Source of the DNA: Dipylidium caninum
Taxonomy: Eukaryota; Platyhelminthes; Cestoda; Cyclophyllidea; Dipylidiidae
Direction: 5' to 3'
DNA: 64,000 nt
Assembly: GCA_017562135.1 (NCBI GenBank)
Contig: QEYB01001528.1
Span: 516,256 to 580,255 of the forward strand
Positions 12,053 to 22,900 of this stretch are shown here, one piece after another. A program made the position numbers and the translations under genes. The notes under the pieces are model-generated. The model ran no database searches and was not told the DNA's origin. It worked only from the letters and a program-made list of their open reading frames with translations. Within the stretch, counting starts at the first letter, position 1; the number at the start of each line of letters is the position of its first letter.

Positions 12053-14416
12053 AGCGGCGGACGCACGAGGTGCACTTCCACTACGGCATAGCGGCCAATC
12101 GGAGGGGCCACCTCACGTGCGAGGTGAGGCTGCGCACGGAGGCGAGGCGAGCGTTGGTGACTTCGGGCAACAGCAGTCTCAGTCATGTCTACCTCCGATG
12201 TCCGCAGGTATGCCCAAGTCTGTTTTGCCTGTTTTGAGCGGAAGCAGTGAGGCCACCCTGTCAGCCGCTGCCTGGCTGGCTCGCATGTCACTTCCTCGCT
12301 CGTGTGCACCCGCTGCGACCGTGTTAATAGGCCCGTGCCTCTCTCCACTCCCCTCGTCCACTGAGAGGTCTCTCACTGCGGCCGAGTAACAGTTGGAGGT
12401 GTCGGGCTGACGGCGCGTGAGCAGCGCCTCTCGCCGAGGGCTCACGGAGACGTTGGAGGAAGAGAAGCCTTCCAGGTAGTTCTGGAGGCGAGTCACCACA
12501 CACGACTTACTTCGAGGACTCCCTTTGTTGAGCCTCATCTTCGCTCCCGTCAGCGGTGTGTTTTGAGGAGGCTGCGACGACGTAGACGACTGTGTGGTCG
12601 TCACGACGCGGTGTGATGCCCGAGGCATGGAGACTGTCAGTGCGTGAGCGCATTCTCTGGCCTGGAGCGAGATGTGAGTGGCGAAGAAGCAATCGAGTTT
12701 AGCGGCAAGTAGTGGCTCTCGCCACGGCCAGAAGTGGCAGGCGCAATGCCTTTTTCACCGAGTCGTCACCACCGCCATCACCAACTGCGCATTCGTCCGC
12801 CGATGCCGACGTGCCACGAGTTCGTGTGCCCCATTGACTGGTGCACAGGCAGAAGAGCAACACACGCACACACACACACACACACACACACGCGCGCCGT
12901 TGCTCAGCCACTAGAACACACGCGGCGCGCAGAGCACTTTGCCTCGCTCGGAGCCGCCTCGTGTCGAGGTGGGGCGATGCTTTAATGTCGGCCTGTTGGA
13001 CACTTGTCTTCTCCCTTCAAGCGGACTCCTGTGAGGAGGCGCCTCCGAGAATTCCACACATGCCTGCACGCTGTGAGTGTTGCACCTCCCCGTCGCCCAC
13101 TTCGTAGACATTTTCCGCCCCACGAGCAGAAGGTGCTTAGCAGCGACCAGGCTGGTGGAGGTCAGCTCTGTGGATGTGTTGTGGGCGTGTTGGGGGGCCT
13201 TGGAAGGATGTCACCGGTGAAGCCTTCTTCCAGGTGACGACGGAGATCTGCTATGAGGACTGCACTCCCACGTGTGTCTTCGACGAGGTGGAGGGCTGTT
13301 TGGTGCCCGCCACCCTCTCCTCCGTCATTGAGGACTGTCGTTACGAGCAGGATGTGGAGAGTGGCAGCCTCGTGCTGGAGTACACAGTGGTGATGGAGAG
13401 TCTGGAGCGAACGGGAGAGTGGAATTGTGAGTACCAGGGCATCGCGGCGCCTCGACCTCTAAAATTGCAGGCTTCGCCGCGTCCTACGGCCACGACCACC
13501 GCAGTGTCTTCAACCCCGTCTGCCAGAACGACTGCCATCGCCGCCAAGCACGTAATGAGCCTGAAATCCCAAAATCCGGACTCCGCCATCGCAGAGGCCA
13601 GGCCGAAGTCTGGTGAGTGCCTTTATCCTACCGTAGAGTTGTTTGCGGGCGTTTTTTGGCAAAGGCCACTTCACTCGTTGATGAGGTCGGGGGACACATG
13701 AGTTGGCCCGTTCAAAAGCGGTGGTGCTCGCATGCGGAGGAGTGAATGGACGGCCCATGGAGTTAAGAACACCTCCAGTGTTCTGTCGACTACTTTGTCA
13801 TTTCCGCCACCCTTACTGTCCCTTCTCTCCTGCGGTCTCTGCAAATACCCTTTAGATTATCGACGCGGGATGTAAGGGTCAAACTTGTCAAAGGCCTGCG
13901 ATGCTGCCCTTTAGTCTGTCTAAAGCCCGAAGCTGCCTTCCACTCGAGTTCCATGACAGCCGACTTTTATTGGTGGGAAGTGTTGCCTTTAAAGAAGTCG
14001 ACTTCTTCCACTCATAGGTTGCTTTCGGGTCCCGAGGTTTACCTCATGATGAAGCTTTTCTCACTGACGCCTGTCAGTTGTCAGTAGCCTGAGCGATTGT
14101 TTTAAAGTCGGTCTGTGGCATACCTCTGACGTTGGCAAACTCTTTCATCCGGGCTCTCGGAGAGCACAAATTTGCCCTATCGGGACGGGGAAGCTGCGGC
14201 GGTTCATGACGATGGATGAGACTTGCGGGCTGTCCGTCCTCGTCTGTCAACACAAAACTATCCGCCCTCCACCCATCTCTGTCTAACTTTCCTTGTGATT
14301 CTTCTCTGACAGCAAGCAACCGCAAATCTGCCTCGTCCTACGTCCACTTCAACGAGAGTCACCGCCACTATCACCACCTACCAGAACGACTGCCATTGTC
14401 ATTAGGCTCGTGTTGA
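11851..14416 (+). CDS. Candidate secreted Cys-rich protein with Ig-like segment (4 exons)
   Basis: I do not recognise the family. Four exons join in frame: 11851-12006, 12070-12207, 13234-13612 and 14313-14416, giving about 258 residues. Exon 1 starts at an ATG and encodes a hydrophobic N-terminus (residues 8-25, rich in Leu and Phe) that looks like a signal peptide; it ends at CAG followed by GTGAGT. Exon 2 contains LTCEV and LRCP, spaced like paired Ig-fold cysteines. Exon 3 carries several cysteines, then SGSLVLEYTVV and GEWNCEYQG, which resemble the late strands of an Ig-like domain, followed by a Thr/Ser/Ala-rich stalk. Exon 4 is His-rich and ends at TGA; no membrane anchor is visible. 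Acceptors are CAG or GAG, donors GTGAGT, GTATGC and GTGAGT, and phases agree at every junction. Between exons 1 and 2 a GCG run could instead be read as poly-Ala. Exons 1-2 lie in the IR1 right arm and exons 3-4 outside it. Confidence 0.5.
12012..12052 (+). repeat. (GCG)n trinucleotide run
   Basis: GCG repeated about ten times, mirrored by a shorter GCC run at about 1035-1070 in the left arm. It lies either in a short intron of the Ig-like gene or encodes poly-Ala if that intron is retained. Confidence 0.8.
12867..12891. repeat. (CA)n microsatellite in IR1 right arm
   Basis: Mirror of the (GT)n run at 194-218. Confidence 0.9.
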
Positions 14417-17400
14417 TTGCTGTCTCACCTCGCCGCGGCTAGTTCCCCAACTTTTTTGAGACTCCGTTTTGGTCCCTCCCGCCTACCGTGTATCGGCTTT
14501 TACGTATCTAGTTCTCACTCCACGATATGTTCCTACTTTTCGTCCTCCGCTTTGTCACACCCCCTTTTTAAAAAAATTCCCTAATATATATCGGAAATTT
14601 CGAATGCTCTTCTACGCTTTGCAATACGCACATCCCACTCTATAATCTCCTAGTTTATTGTCACCTCTGCATCTTAACCCTGCCTCTTTGCTGTGATGTC
14701 CTATCGAAAGCAAAGTATTTGTTTCCAGCTTGCTTCCTCGTTTTTGACGCAGATTCTTTTTAACAACGCATTCTCTTTCACTTGTCTATTAGGAGTTGAC
14801 GCTCTCCCACCGCAATTTCTACTTAAATTATATAAAGTAGGTCGTGTTTTTTAACTACACAAGGGAAGACGTGTATTAAGTCTAATGAACATCAAACTCT
14901 GGATAAGCATTGATCAAAAGTCGCGTGAGCGGTGATGGGCAGAGCAAAAATGGTAGAACATCAAGCGATACTGCGAAATACGGCGGTGCTGGATGGATTG
15001 GTGCCGCGGAATGTGTAGCCATTCTACAATGAAATAAAACTGCGGGTGGAATTCTCAACTAACTAGCCTTTGGGTTGACCATCCGTCGATGATCGGATGC
15101 CTTGTGCGGTGTTTTGACAATTTTATTGTATAGCGTATAATCTTTTTTCTCTTGTGATGTTCTACAACCTTGAGTCACGGATCGTTCAATTACCACTGCT
15201 CTTGGAAGCACTAGCCCAAGGGACGCGATTTCGTTTATTAGCTTTTTCTTGGAGTCCATCTATGAATGACCCGAGGGTACTGATATCGACACGTTATTCC
15301 AATTCGCAAATCTACTTCTTTTATCTTTCGCTCCCATTCGGTAAAGCAACACGCACCACCTGCACAAACTCACCTAATTTTACACGTAGATAAGTCCGAG
15401 GGAAATAAGGAACAACACGAGAGACTGGCTAAGGTGAATTGCCGAGAGGTCACTTGTTGTCTCTGAGGAAAAGTATTCCGCAGTTTACCACATATTCGGT
15501 AAGGCTGAAGGGTAAATTGACTTCTTCCCCCAAAAAACTCGCATCAAACTATTCCCTCCTCAACTGCCACCGCGGGAGGACTGGTAAACGCGATGTGTTT
15601 CGCTAATTGTTCTTTCGTTCCTATATCAAATGCCTCCATTAATCACGATTTCTGAAAGTCACCTCGCAAAATCCTGCCATCGGGTCTTTTTTGCCCCCAT
15701 TTTTTTTTCATTGTCTCCAGCTTCAGTACAAAGGGTTTCGTGCCTGTTACTGCTCTCGGCCGCTTTTTCACTCCTCCCCAAGGCCCGATTTTCCAAGTTC
15801 GCCAACACGTCTACGAGGGGAACCGGTGTGGAAGCAACGTTTGACAGAGGTCAACACCTTCCTCGGCGAAATTCTCATAGAATACTGCTGCCTGCGCACC
15901 TGCCTACGAGGCGGAAGCCAGTCAAGCTGCCGCGAAGTTGGCCTTCCTTGCTTTGGGCGAGTTCCGAGCACAATAGTCGCGCACTTCCACTGCCACATTC
16001 CAATCTTTCGCTTTCCAGGCTCTCCGCGCCACACTTTTACAGCCTCTACTGACGAAGGCGCCTCCTCCGCCCGCCTGTGGGCGTGCTTGTGATCGGCGAA
16101 GCAGGGCAAAAACAATTTCGCCAAATGTTGGTTAACAATCGGTGGCGTGCAGACTTCAACAGGTCACACCATCGCCTCTGCGATAGGCTTTCCTCCTCCT
16201 CTTCCCCACTCTGCGGACCAAACTACGACTCGGAGTCATCTCAATGAGAAGCGTACTCAGTCCTTCCTCGAGGTCTTTTGACGTCCATCATTCTTTTAAT
16301 CATCCGTTTTCTTCACCCGCTCTTAAAACTTCCTTGTTCCAGCACTCTTCCACGAGCACCGGCTGGGAATATCGGCGGGCGTGAAAATTCTCTGAACTTT
16401 GTGTAAAGGGGGAAGAGCAGAATCAACGAGAGCCTCTTTTCGTGGCGCAGTCCGCGCTGAGTGGTGTTAAGGGGAAAAGCGAACCGCCTTTCCCTTCTCC
16501 GCCGCTCTCCTTTCCTTTCCCCTCTCTCACTCTCCGTCCTCACCCCAAAAGTTGGCATCTTCTTCCCTGCTGATGCCGAAACTCCATAGTTAACTCGTTT
16601 TTTGCCGACAAATAAGGTTTGGTAGCGAGGCTTTTCAGGCCTTCTTGTGTTTTCACCGCTCACTAACCGCTAAATGGTGCATCCACAGAAGGACATCAAG
16701 TAGCCAGCGGTAAAAGGAGGAGGAGGAGATTTTCCTCCCTACTTTGCCCTTTATCTTCGCTCTGGCGGAGTCGGCGCAGAGATTTGTGGATGCTAAACTT
16801 GCCGAGCACTCCGAGCAGTCTCACGCCGTCCGCCTTCGGCGGCTGTCAAGGCTGCCAGAGGACGAAAGGGCTGAATCTCGGACAGGGCGACTTCTCCTAC
16901 GGGGGAAGGAGAGCTCTTTTCCAACCGGAGGTCACAAATAGCCGCCAAGAGGCGAAAAGTGGACTTTTGGCGAAGCTCGGGCTGTGGTCGGGGAAGTGCA
17001 GCTGACGAATGATGGAAATGTAAGGGAGATTATCGTCAGACTCGACATGTGTACTTCATCAGTGTAGCTGGGAAGAGTTGTTGTCCGAAAAGGCAATTGG
17101 GCTTCTCTGTCCCGCGACTTTCCCCTAATCTGCCTGCATTGAAGGATTGCAGTTTCGGCATTACCGACATTGGCGGCGTTGCGCCGTGGACGGCAACCTG
17201 CTATGTTTGAGGCAAAAAACCACCCTGGTGGGTCGTCCTCGTGGACGATGGACCCTGTCGCCCACACCAGAGCACCTTCGGACTTCATTCGGCCTCGGAG
17301 GCAGACGGAGCAGTGTAGCCGGCGACGGTCCTTCGTTTAGGTTTTTACCTGGTTGCAGCGGGAATGGGGCAGCACTACGCCCAGTTTCGACCGAAATCGG

Positions 17401-17666
17401 CGGATAAACGCAGCCCGCTTTAGCGGCACGTCTCCCACGACCATGAGGGATGGAGGATTTTGCCTCCCAAAGGTTTGACAGCCTGTTGAGTGATTCTCGG
17501 GTTTTTTGCCCTCGCCGAGGCCACAGAGGCGGATAGGCGGGCGCTTTTTCCCCCACGAAGTGTCAAAACAGCCGTCCACCGACTTCGCGGCGCCTGCGAT
17601 CCCACCAGATGACGCCCCAGTCCGATGGGACAGGACCTTCTCCAGAGGGCACAGAGCCAAACTTAC
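14417..17666. other. No confidently supported gene; possible exons of the flanking minus-strand gene
   Basis: Mostly non-coding. A minus-strand stretch at about 16660-16540 reads GENTRRPEKPRYQTLFVGKK and onward, is rich in basic residues and ends at a GTGAGG donor. It could be a downstream exon of the gene at 17667-19084, but the linking exons at 17.3-17.6 kb are ambiguous in frame. I could not assign anything else. Confidence 0.4.
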
Positions 17667-19084
17667 CCGTGTCCTCCTCGGTGGATGAAGAGGGGCTCGA
17701 CGTCACTGAGACTAACTTCTCGAGTTTGGGCTCCTTTTGTTTATCTTTTAATCAAAAGAAAACGAGTGTGTGAGGTAGTTGCCCTGCCAACATTATCTGG
17801 CTGCGAAGAGTGTAATCGGCCTTGTCACGTACCGAGAGAAACGTGGATCCCCTTCGTCACTCCCTCGGCGGACTGCTTTTCAGTCGAGGTGTTGAAGCCA
17901 ACCGCGTCCGTGCTGCGAGGCTCTGAAACAGTCACGGGGACGGGGGAGAGTGAGAGAGAAGCCAGCGCCATTAAACTGCCCCGAATCGCTGCCCTCTGAC
18001 ACACAATGACAACTAAATTGGCTGCATGAGTCACTTGTGACTGCTGACAAAGAGGGCCAACGCTACCCCCGTTGGCCAAAGTGGCTCACCGGTTTCCTTT
18101 TCGACTCACGACAGGTTTGGGAACTCGTGTAATCGGGTGAGCGCCGCCTTCCGCTGAAATATCATCTCTCCACGTGGTGCTCACCTTCGTTGGCCGCCTC
18201 CGTCTTCACCACTGAGGTCGTGGACGCCTCCTCGTCAACCTCTACGCCTGGTGGCTCGGCTACCGCAGAGAAGGCAAAACACAGAGGAGTGTCACACGCG
18301 ACATTGTTAGGGAAATAAAAAGTGTGTATATAAACAAAGGCGTGCGAGGCGAGAATTTCGTGGAATATTTTTCTCGCTCAGTCGGAGAGAAAGAGGGGGG
18401 GGGGCGGAAAAGGCGCCGATTCTCCTTCCCGAACACCATCCACTCGTCCGTGTGAGATGCCCACGGCATCCACAACGGCTGAGCGTCGACCTCGCGCGAA
18501 CTTGGCGTGTTTCAGGCACAACTACACCGAGGTGATTGCAGTAACATCGGTGCGTGTGAAAACTCTTGTTGGTAAACAAAAATGCCATACAGCGTCGCAT
18601 ACCCTGGATGACTGTGGCGGGAGTGGATGCCTCGACGGTGGCGGAGGTGCTGCTCACTGCATCGGCGCTCGCAGACTCTGAGGGCGTTGGGCTCCCTGCC
18701 TCTCCGCTCTCCACGCTATCCGCAGGCACCGAGGTAGAATTGCGTTGATTCACGCTCTCGGACGACGTTGACAGAGTGGAAATATCCGTGCTTGAAGCCT
18801 CCCTTTCATCATCAGCGTCATCATCACCATCATTGGCGGTGGTCCACCTCATCGCGGTTGTCGATGGCGAGACGTCGTCGATGGGCTCATCTCTGCCCAC
18901 ATTTATGTCTTCGTACTGGCTGGGTTCTGGCGCGTCCCCGGGCCTCGTCACACCCCCCGGGGTAACAGCATCGGCGTATGCCTCTGTGCTAACTTTCATT
19001 AGACCGGCCGCAATAAATTTCTCCTCAAACATCACCGCGGTCATGTGCGTTAGAGGCAGCAGACACAGTAGATTAATGTAAAAC
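17667..19084 (-). CDS. Unrecognised gene: membrane-like start, acidic Ser/Thr-rich tail built from phase-1 exons
   Basis: Four minus-strand exons join without a frame break: 19084-18603, 18259-18185, 17922-17833 and 17744-17667. The first begins after TTTTGCAG with a hydrophobic stretch (FYINLLCLLPLTHMTAVMF), then about 130 residues rich in Asp, Glu, Ser and Thr, including DDDADDEREASSTD. The next three exons are only 25-30 codons each and all are phase 1 at both ends, with donors GTATGC, GTGAGC, GTACGT and GTAAGT. They continue the same Glu/Ser/Thr-rich composition (for example PPGVEVDEEASTTSVVKTEA). This looks like a membrane segment followed by an acidic, probably disordered tail. I do not recognise the family. 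The 5-prime exons are uncertain and the 3-prime end is not found. Confidence 0.45.
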
Positions 19085-19248
19085 CTGCAAAATAAAGGCA
19101 AGACTGCGTGAGGTGGGATGTGAATGAGCTGCTCGGTGACGAGGCCACCGGAGGCGCGGAGACCTCCTCGGTGACGTCGGAAGAGCGGTCCGCCAACCTC
19201 ACGCGCCGGACGAGTGTGTGTACAACGTGACCATCCTCCGCCCTCACG

Positions 19249-19271
19249 CTCTCTCTCTCTCTCTCTCTCTC
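19249..19271. repeat. (CT)n microsatellite
   Basis: Perfect CT run of about 11 units, in the presumed intron between the first exons of the minus-strand membrane-like gene. Confidence 0.9.
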
Positions 19272-19729
19272 GGCGGGGTAACTGCGACGTTGCGAGGTGC
19301 AGCGCTCGGTGAGGACGACTTGCGACGCCGCCGCCTCGCACACGCAGCCTGCGAGCGGATTCGAGGCGAGGCTTCACTCGGCTCTGCTTCTGCTCGCAAC
19401 GCGCCTTCCTTCCTACCATCGCCACTCTTTCCTTTGCCTCGTGAAAATTGGATCCCCTAAATAACGGTGCAAGGAGGGAAGAAGTCTGTTTGTGCGAGTG
19501 TGTGTGTGTGTGGAGAACACAAAATGCGCAACGTCCAAATGAAATTTTATCTCTCAGAGCAAGTGCTGCAGGCATGAGAAAGGATTCGCAGTTATCAACA
19601 CAGAAATGCAGCATTGAAAGCGTTGTGTCAATAGAAAAACCCCGCGACAGTTTCTCGGCGATAGCTTGCCTCGCGAAAGTTAAAAGCCCGTAAACGCAAA
19701 GGGATATTTGGAAAAAAAAATGGGATGGC

Positions 19730-19830
19730 GGCCACAACTCTGGTGAAGGAAATATCAATTCTTACAAGGAAATCCATAGAGCAACATCCAAAAATCCTGG
19801 AAGGGTTCTCTGTGAGGAATGGAAGAACAT
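19730..19830 (-). CDS. Candidate first exon(s) of the minus-strand membrane-like gene
   Basis: An ATG at 19830-19828 opens a frame with a hydrophobic stretch (FLDVALWIS) that meets a GTAAGA donor. A TTCACCAG acceptor 26 bp later would continue the hydrophobic frame (VVAAIPFFF). It sits 80-120 bp downstream, on the minus strand, of two CCAAT boxes. The connection to the exon at 19084 is not established and a 26 bp intron would be exceptionally short, so this is tentative. Confidence 0.28.
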
Positions 19831-19910
19831 GGCGCACAACTCAAGGAATCACCGACCCGCAGGCGAACGGAGGCGCTTAAGTAGTCCTGCGTGGCGACGA
19901 TCCGCTCTCT

Positions 19911-19950
19911 GATTGGTCAACCTCCACACAGAGGAGAATTCCTATTGGTT
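19911..19950 (-). promoter_or_regulatory. Paired CCAAT boxes (minus-strand promoter candidate)
   Basis: On the minus strand this reads AACCAATAGG and, about 30 bp further on, GACCAATCAGAG, the latter a near-perfect NF-Y site. Both lie just upstream of the candidate ATG at 19830. A similar GACCAATCAGA occurs at 62491-62501. Confidence 0.5.
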
Positions 19951-22900
19951 GTTCGCGACTGCAACGTTGGTGATGTCCTTTTCTGGCCATTTTAAGTAAA
20001 TTTTGATTGCCAAGACACGGATAAGCTGATGTTCACAAGTTGCCATTACCTCTGACGCCTCTGACCACTAATCCGCCTGCATGTTGTCCTCAAAACGAAA
20101 CGCCAAAGGACCTTCTATATTGCATTGGAGGAAAAATTTTTAAAATGCTCCTCGCAAAAGAGGGACGTCAACACGTTGGTGCATTTAGTGACAGGGAGAG
20201 CTTAGTTAACGAGGTGAACTGTCTCTTATTCAGCCCATTAACTCCCATGTCAAATGTCTTGACGGAGTTGTCATTCTCCTATTCAACTGAGGCAAAGTGA
20301 ACAGTCTGCTCAGAGGAAGTCGGGTTGGTGTTAGGCCCTCACACCGGCCCAGTACCCGTGTTGAGTCCCACTGGAAGGCAACACGGATCATGCCAAGAGG
20401 AAGACCAAACGGTGGCATGAGTTAAAGGAATCTGTTAAATGGGAAATGGGGGTATTTTGAGAGTTTTTACACTTGAGCACAGTGAAGAGTTCCGGGCGAC
20501 TGCTCGTCTCCGCTCGCGGCCCCACAAAGCCCAGTTCGCCTCGAACTCCCCACAGCCAAAAATGAGTGTTGATTTGCCTGTCTGTGCCTCGGTGCGCCCC
20601 CATCGTAAGCCGAAAACTCACATTAGTAAGACAGGACCCTTCAGTTTTCTGTGTCCGACGAAAGTCATTTTTCTCAGCTGTCACCGAAGGGACTTCACTG
20701 GTGACCAGCATGAGGTCGTGGAGCTTAGGAGAACCTCCTCTGTCCACAGTAGCGCGACGAGTATCCTCAAAGGCGAGTTCAGTCGCCCGACTGCGCCGGT
20801 CCGTACCGAGAAGACGTCAATTTCACGTGTCATAGCAACTGTTCTCTAGTCAAATCACCGGTGACCTCGAGCGTGGAAGGCTAAATACTCCTGTCCACGT
20901 CGATCAGAGTATTAGTGGGTTTTTCGGCCTCAAAGGCGTAATCTTGACCGTCACGTGACTGAGAAAGCCACGATAGCCAGCGGACTTAATCCTTTTGCCT
21001 CGTTGCCCACGGAGAGTCAAGCGGCGAAGCGGTCGGTCACGCAGTTGAGCCGACGCCTTGACGGACGAGTGATGTGCCTCGAACTGACCCGTGTAATTAG
21101 TTCGAGGTTAGAGATAATTAGAAGCAGCTACTCATTCCGAGGTCGGTTACGAAGTTGGGGATGATTCCTCCTCCACTCGGCAGTAAAAGCGCCCTCGACT
21201 GACTTTTTGCCCGCCTTCTTCGGTCTAGATGCGTCCCAATTCGACGTTTGCCTCGTCAAAAACTCCGTTTCCTCTCGCGATTGGCTGGATTGCGTGCTAG
21301 AAGTGCTTATCTTGACATCACGTCGTGTCGCCTCTCCGCCTACACACACGCTCGCCTCTTTGACGGGGGAAGAGGCGCCTGACCGACCCGACACGAGGCA
21401 CTAATCAACTCCAAAGTACCTAAAATCATTCGTCCACCCGAATTACAGACTCGGTCTTAACCCCTCCTGGGGCGAGGGCGAGGAACTCTTGCTTTCCTCG
21501 CCCCGGACGGGCTAAGCGCCGTTAGTCTGAGGCGAGATCCTCCACTTCACCCTCCCACCACAGACGCGAGTGTTCTGCTCAGCTCCGACAAGCCATCCTG
21601 ACACTCACGAAAGGTCGTTCTGCCGGTTGCCGCCAGTTGGGCGGACGATAACCGCAGTTGCTGCCCGAATGCGCGTCGGAGATCGTCGACACTGTTCTTC
21701 CCCTCCCCCTTTCGAGGGCTGTGACAACCTTGGATCACCTCTAGTTGTGCATTAATGAGGCCGTCTGACTCGGCCTAGAACGTTTTGGATGGGAGTTATG
21801 GTTCTGGTACTCGCTGAGTCAGTGAATTCCCCCGCATAACGGCCTGGAAACACGTGCTTGTGACGTTTGAAGGTCGCCGACGAGGCGGTAGAAGAGAAGT
21901 CGGGCCCCACAATGGGCAACACACTTGCGTGGCCAAATATGCCGCCTATCGCGGTGGTAGGTGACTTTGCTCGAGCACCAGAAGCCCTCAAATCCAGTCT
22001 ACCGGTGAAAAAGTGGTTTGACCATTTCGTTGTCGTGCACCTTCACACAACAAAGCGTTGACTTTATAAGACTAAGGTGGTAGACCCGTCCCGAAGCCAA
22101 ATTCGCGCCTTTAGCACCGATGGATTTCGAGCTTGATGCGTTGTGGATGGCAACTCACCGAGACTCTGGTACATGGAGAAGACAAAAAAATGGCAGGTGC
22201 GAACTTCATTCTTTGCATTTCATGTTGGCACCAACCTTTCCACCGCGAAGGAGGCTCGGAGTCCGGTCTGAATGAGAGGATATTTTGCACGGCGGTTCAC
22301 GTTAATGCCGGTGAATGCCTTCTGTTCTGTGTTAGGTCATTTCCATAGAATGTCACTCAACAACTCGACCTCATGTTACCTACCAGGCGCTTCGAGGCCT
22401 CATGCTCGGGAGCCGTGACCCTTTTGCAGTCTGTTGCTGGTGGATAGACAGTTTATTTTTGTGTAAGTTAATTTCCGCCTACGATGTCCTCAGATCAGGG
22501 TGGGATGGGAGTTATCTGGTAAGTGGAAGCTGTTGTTTTCTCATCCTTAACTTTCCACCGGCTACGCAGTTATAATTGATCAAGTGAGCGATTTCTTCTC
22601 ACGCTTGGTCTGAATGGGCTGGCTAATGTAATCACCTCGAGGGTTATGAGCTGCATTTTAAAGAGGGTTTTATTTTAACCAATTGAGATTTCGGAGCCAC
22701 TGGCGCTGGTCGACCTTTCCTCTCGTCCTCTTCCCGTAATTAATAGTCTTAAATGACAACTTTGCCGCGATTATCGCTGACAAGGCACGTCTAGTGCTTG
22801 AAATGTTGTCGCTCTACTCATGTTGGAATACCCTTTGTGCCAAATTCACGAGATATGGCGCTTCCTGATCGTTGCTTAGGAGGAGGGAATGTTTTAAAAC

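Larger units (their letters stand above)
9281..13085. repeat. IR1 right arm (long inverted duplication)
   Basis: Reverse complement of 1-4377. The inner boundary lies near 9281, where a shared stretch with CGGCCGCCTCTCACTTGCT on the minus strand runs out; the left arm lacks about 16 bases just beside it. The outer end is about 13085, but the partner reaches position 1, so the true end of homology cannot be seen. This arm is shorter (3.8 against 4.4 kb) and keeps open reading through two exons that are broken in the left arm. Confidence 0.93.

Noticed and set aside
1..13085. IR1 as a DNA transposon with long terminal inverted repeats
   Set aside because: No transposase motif or target-site duplication is visible, and the arm carries exons continuous with outside sequence.
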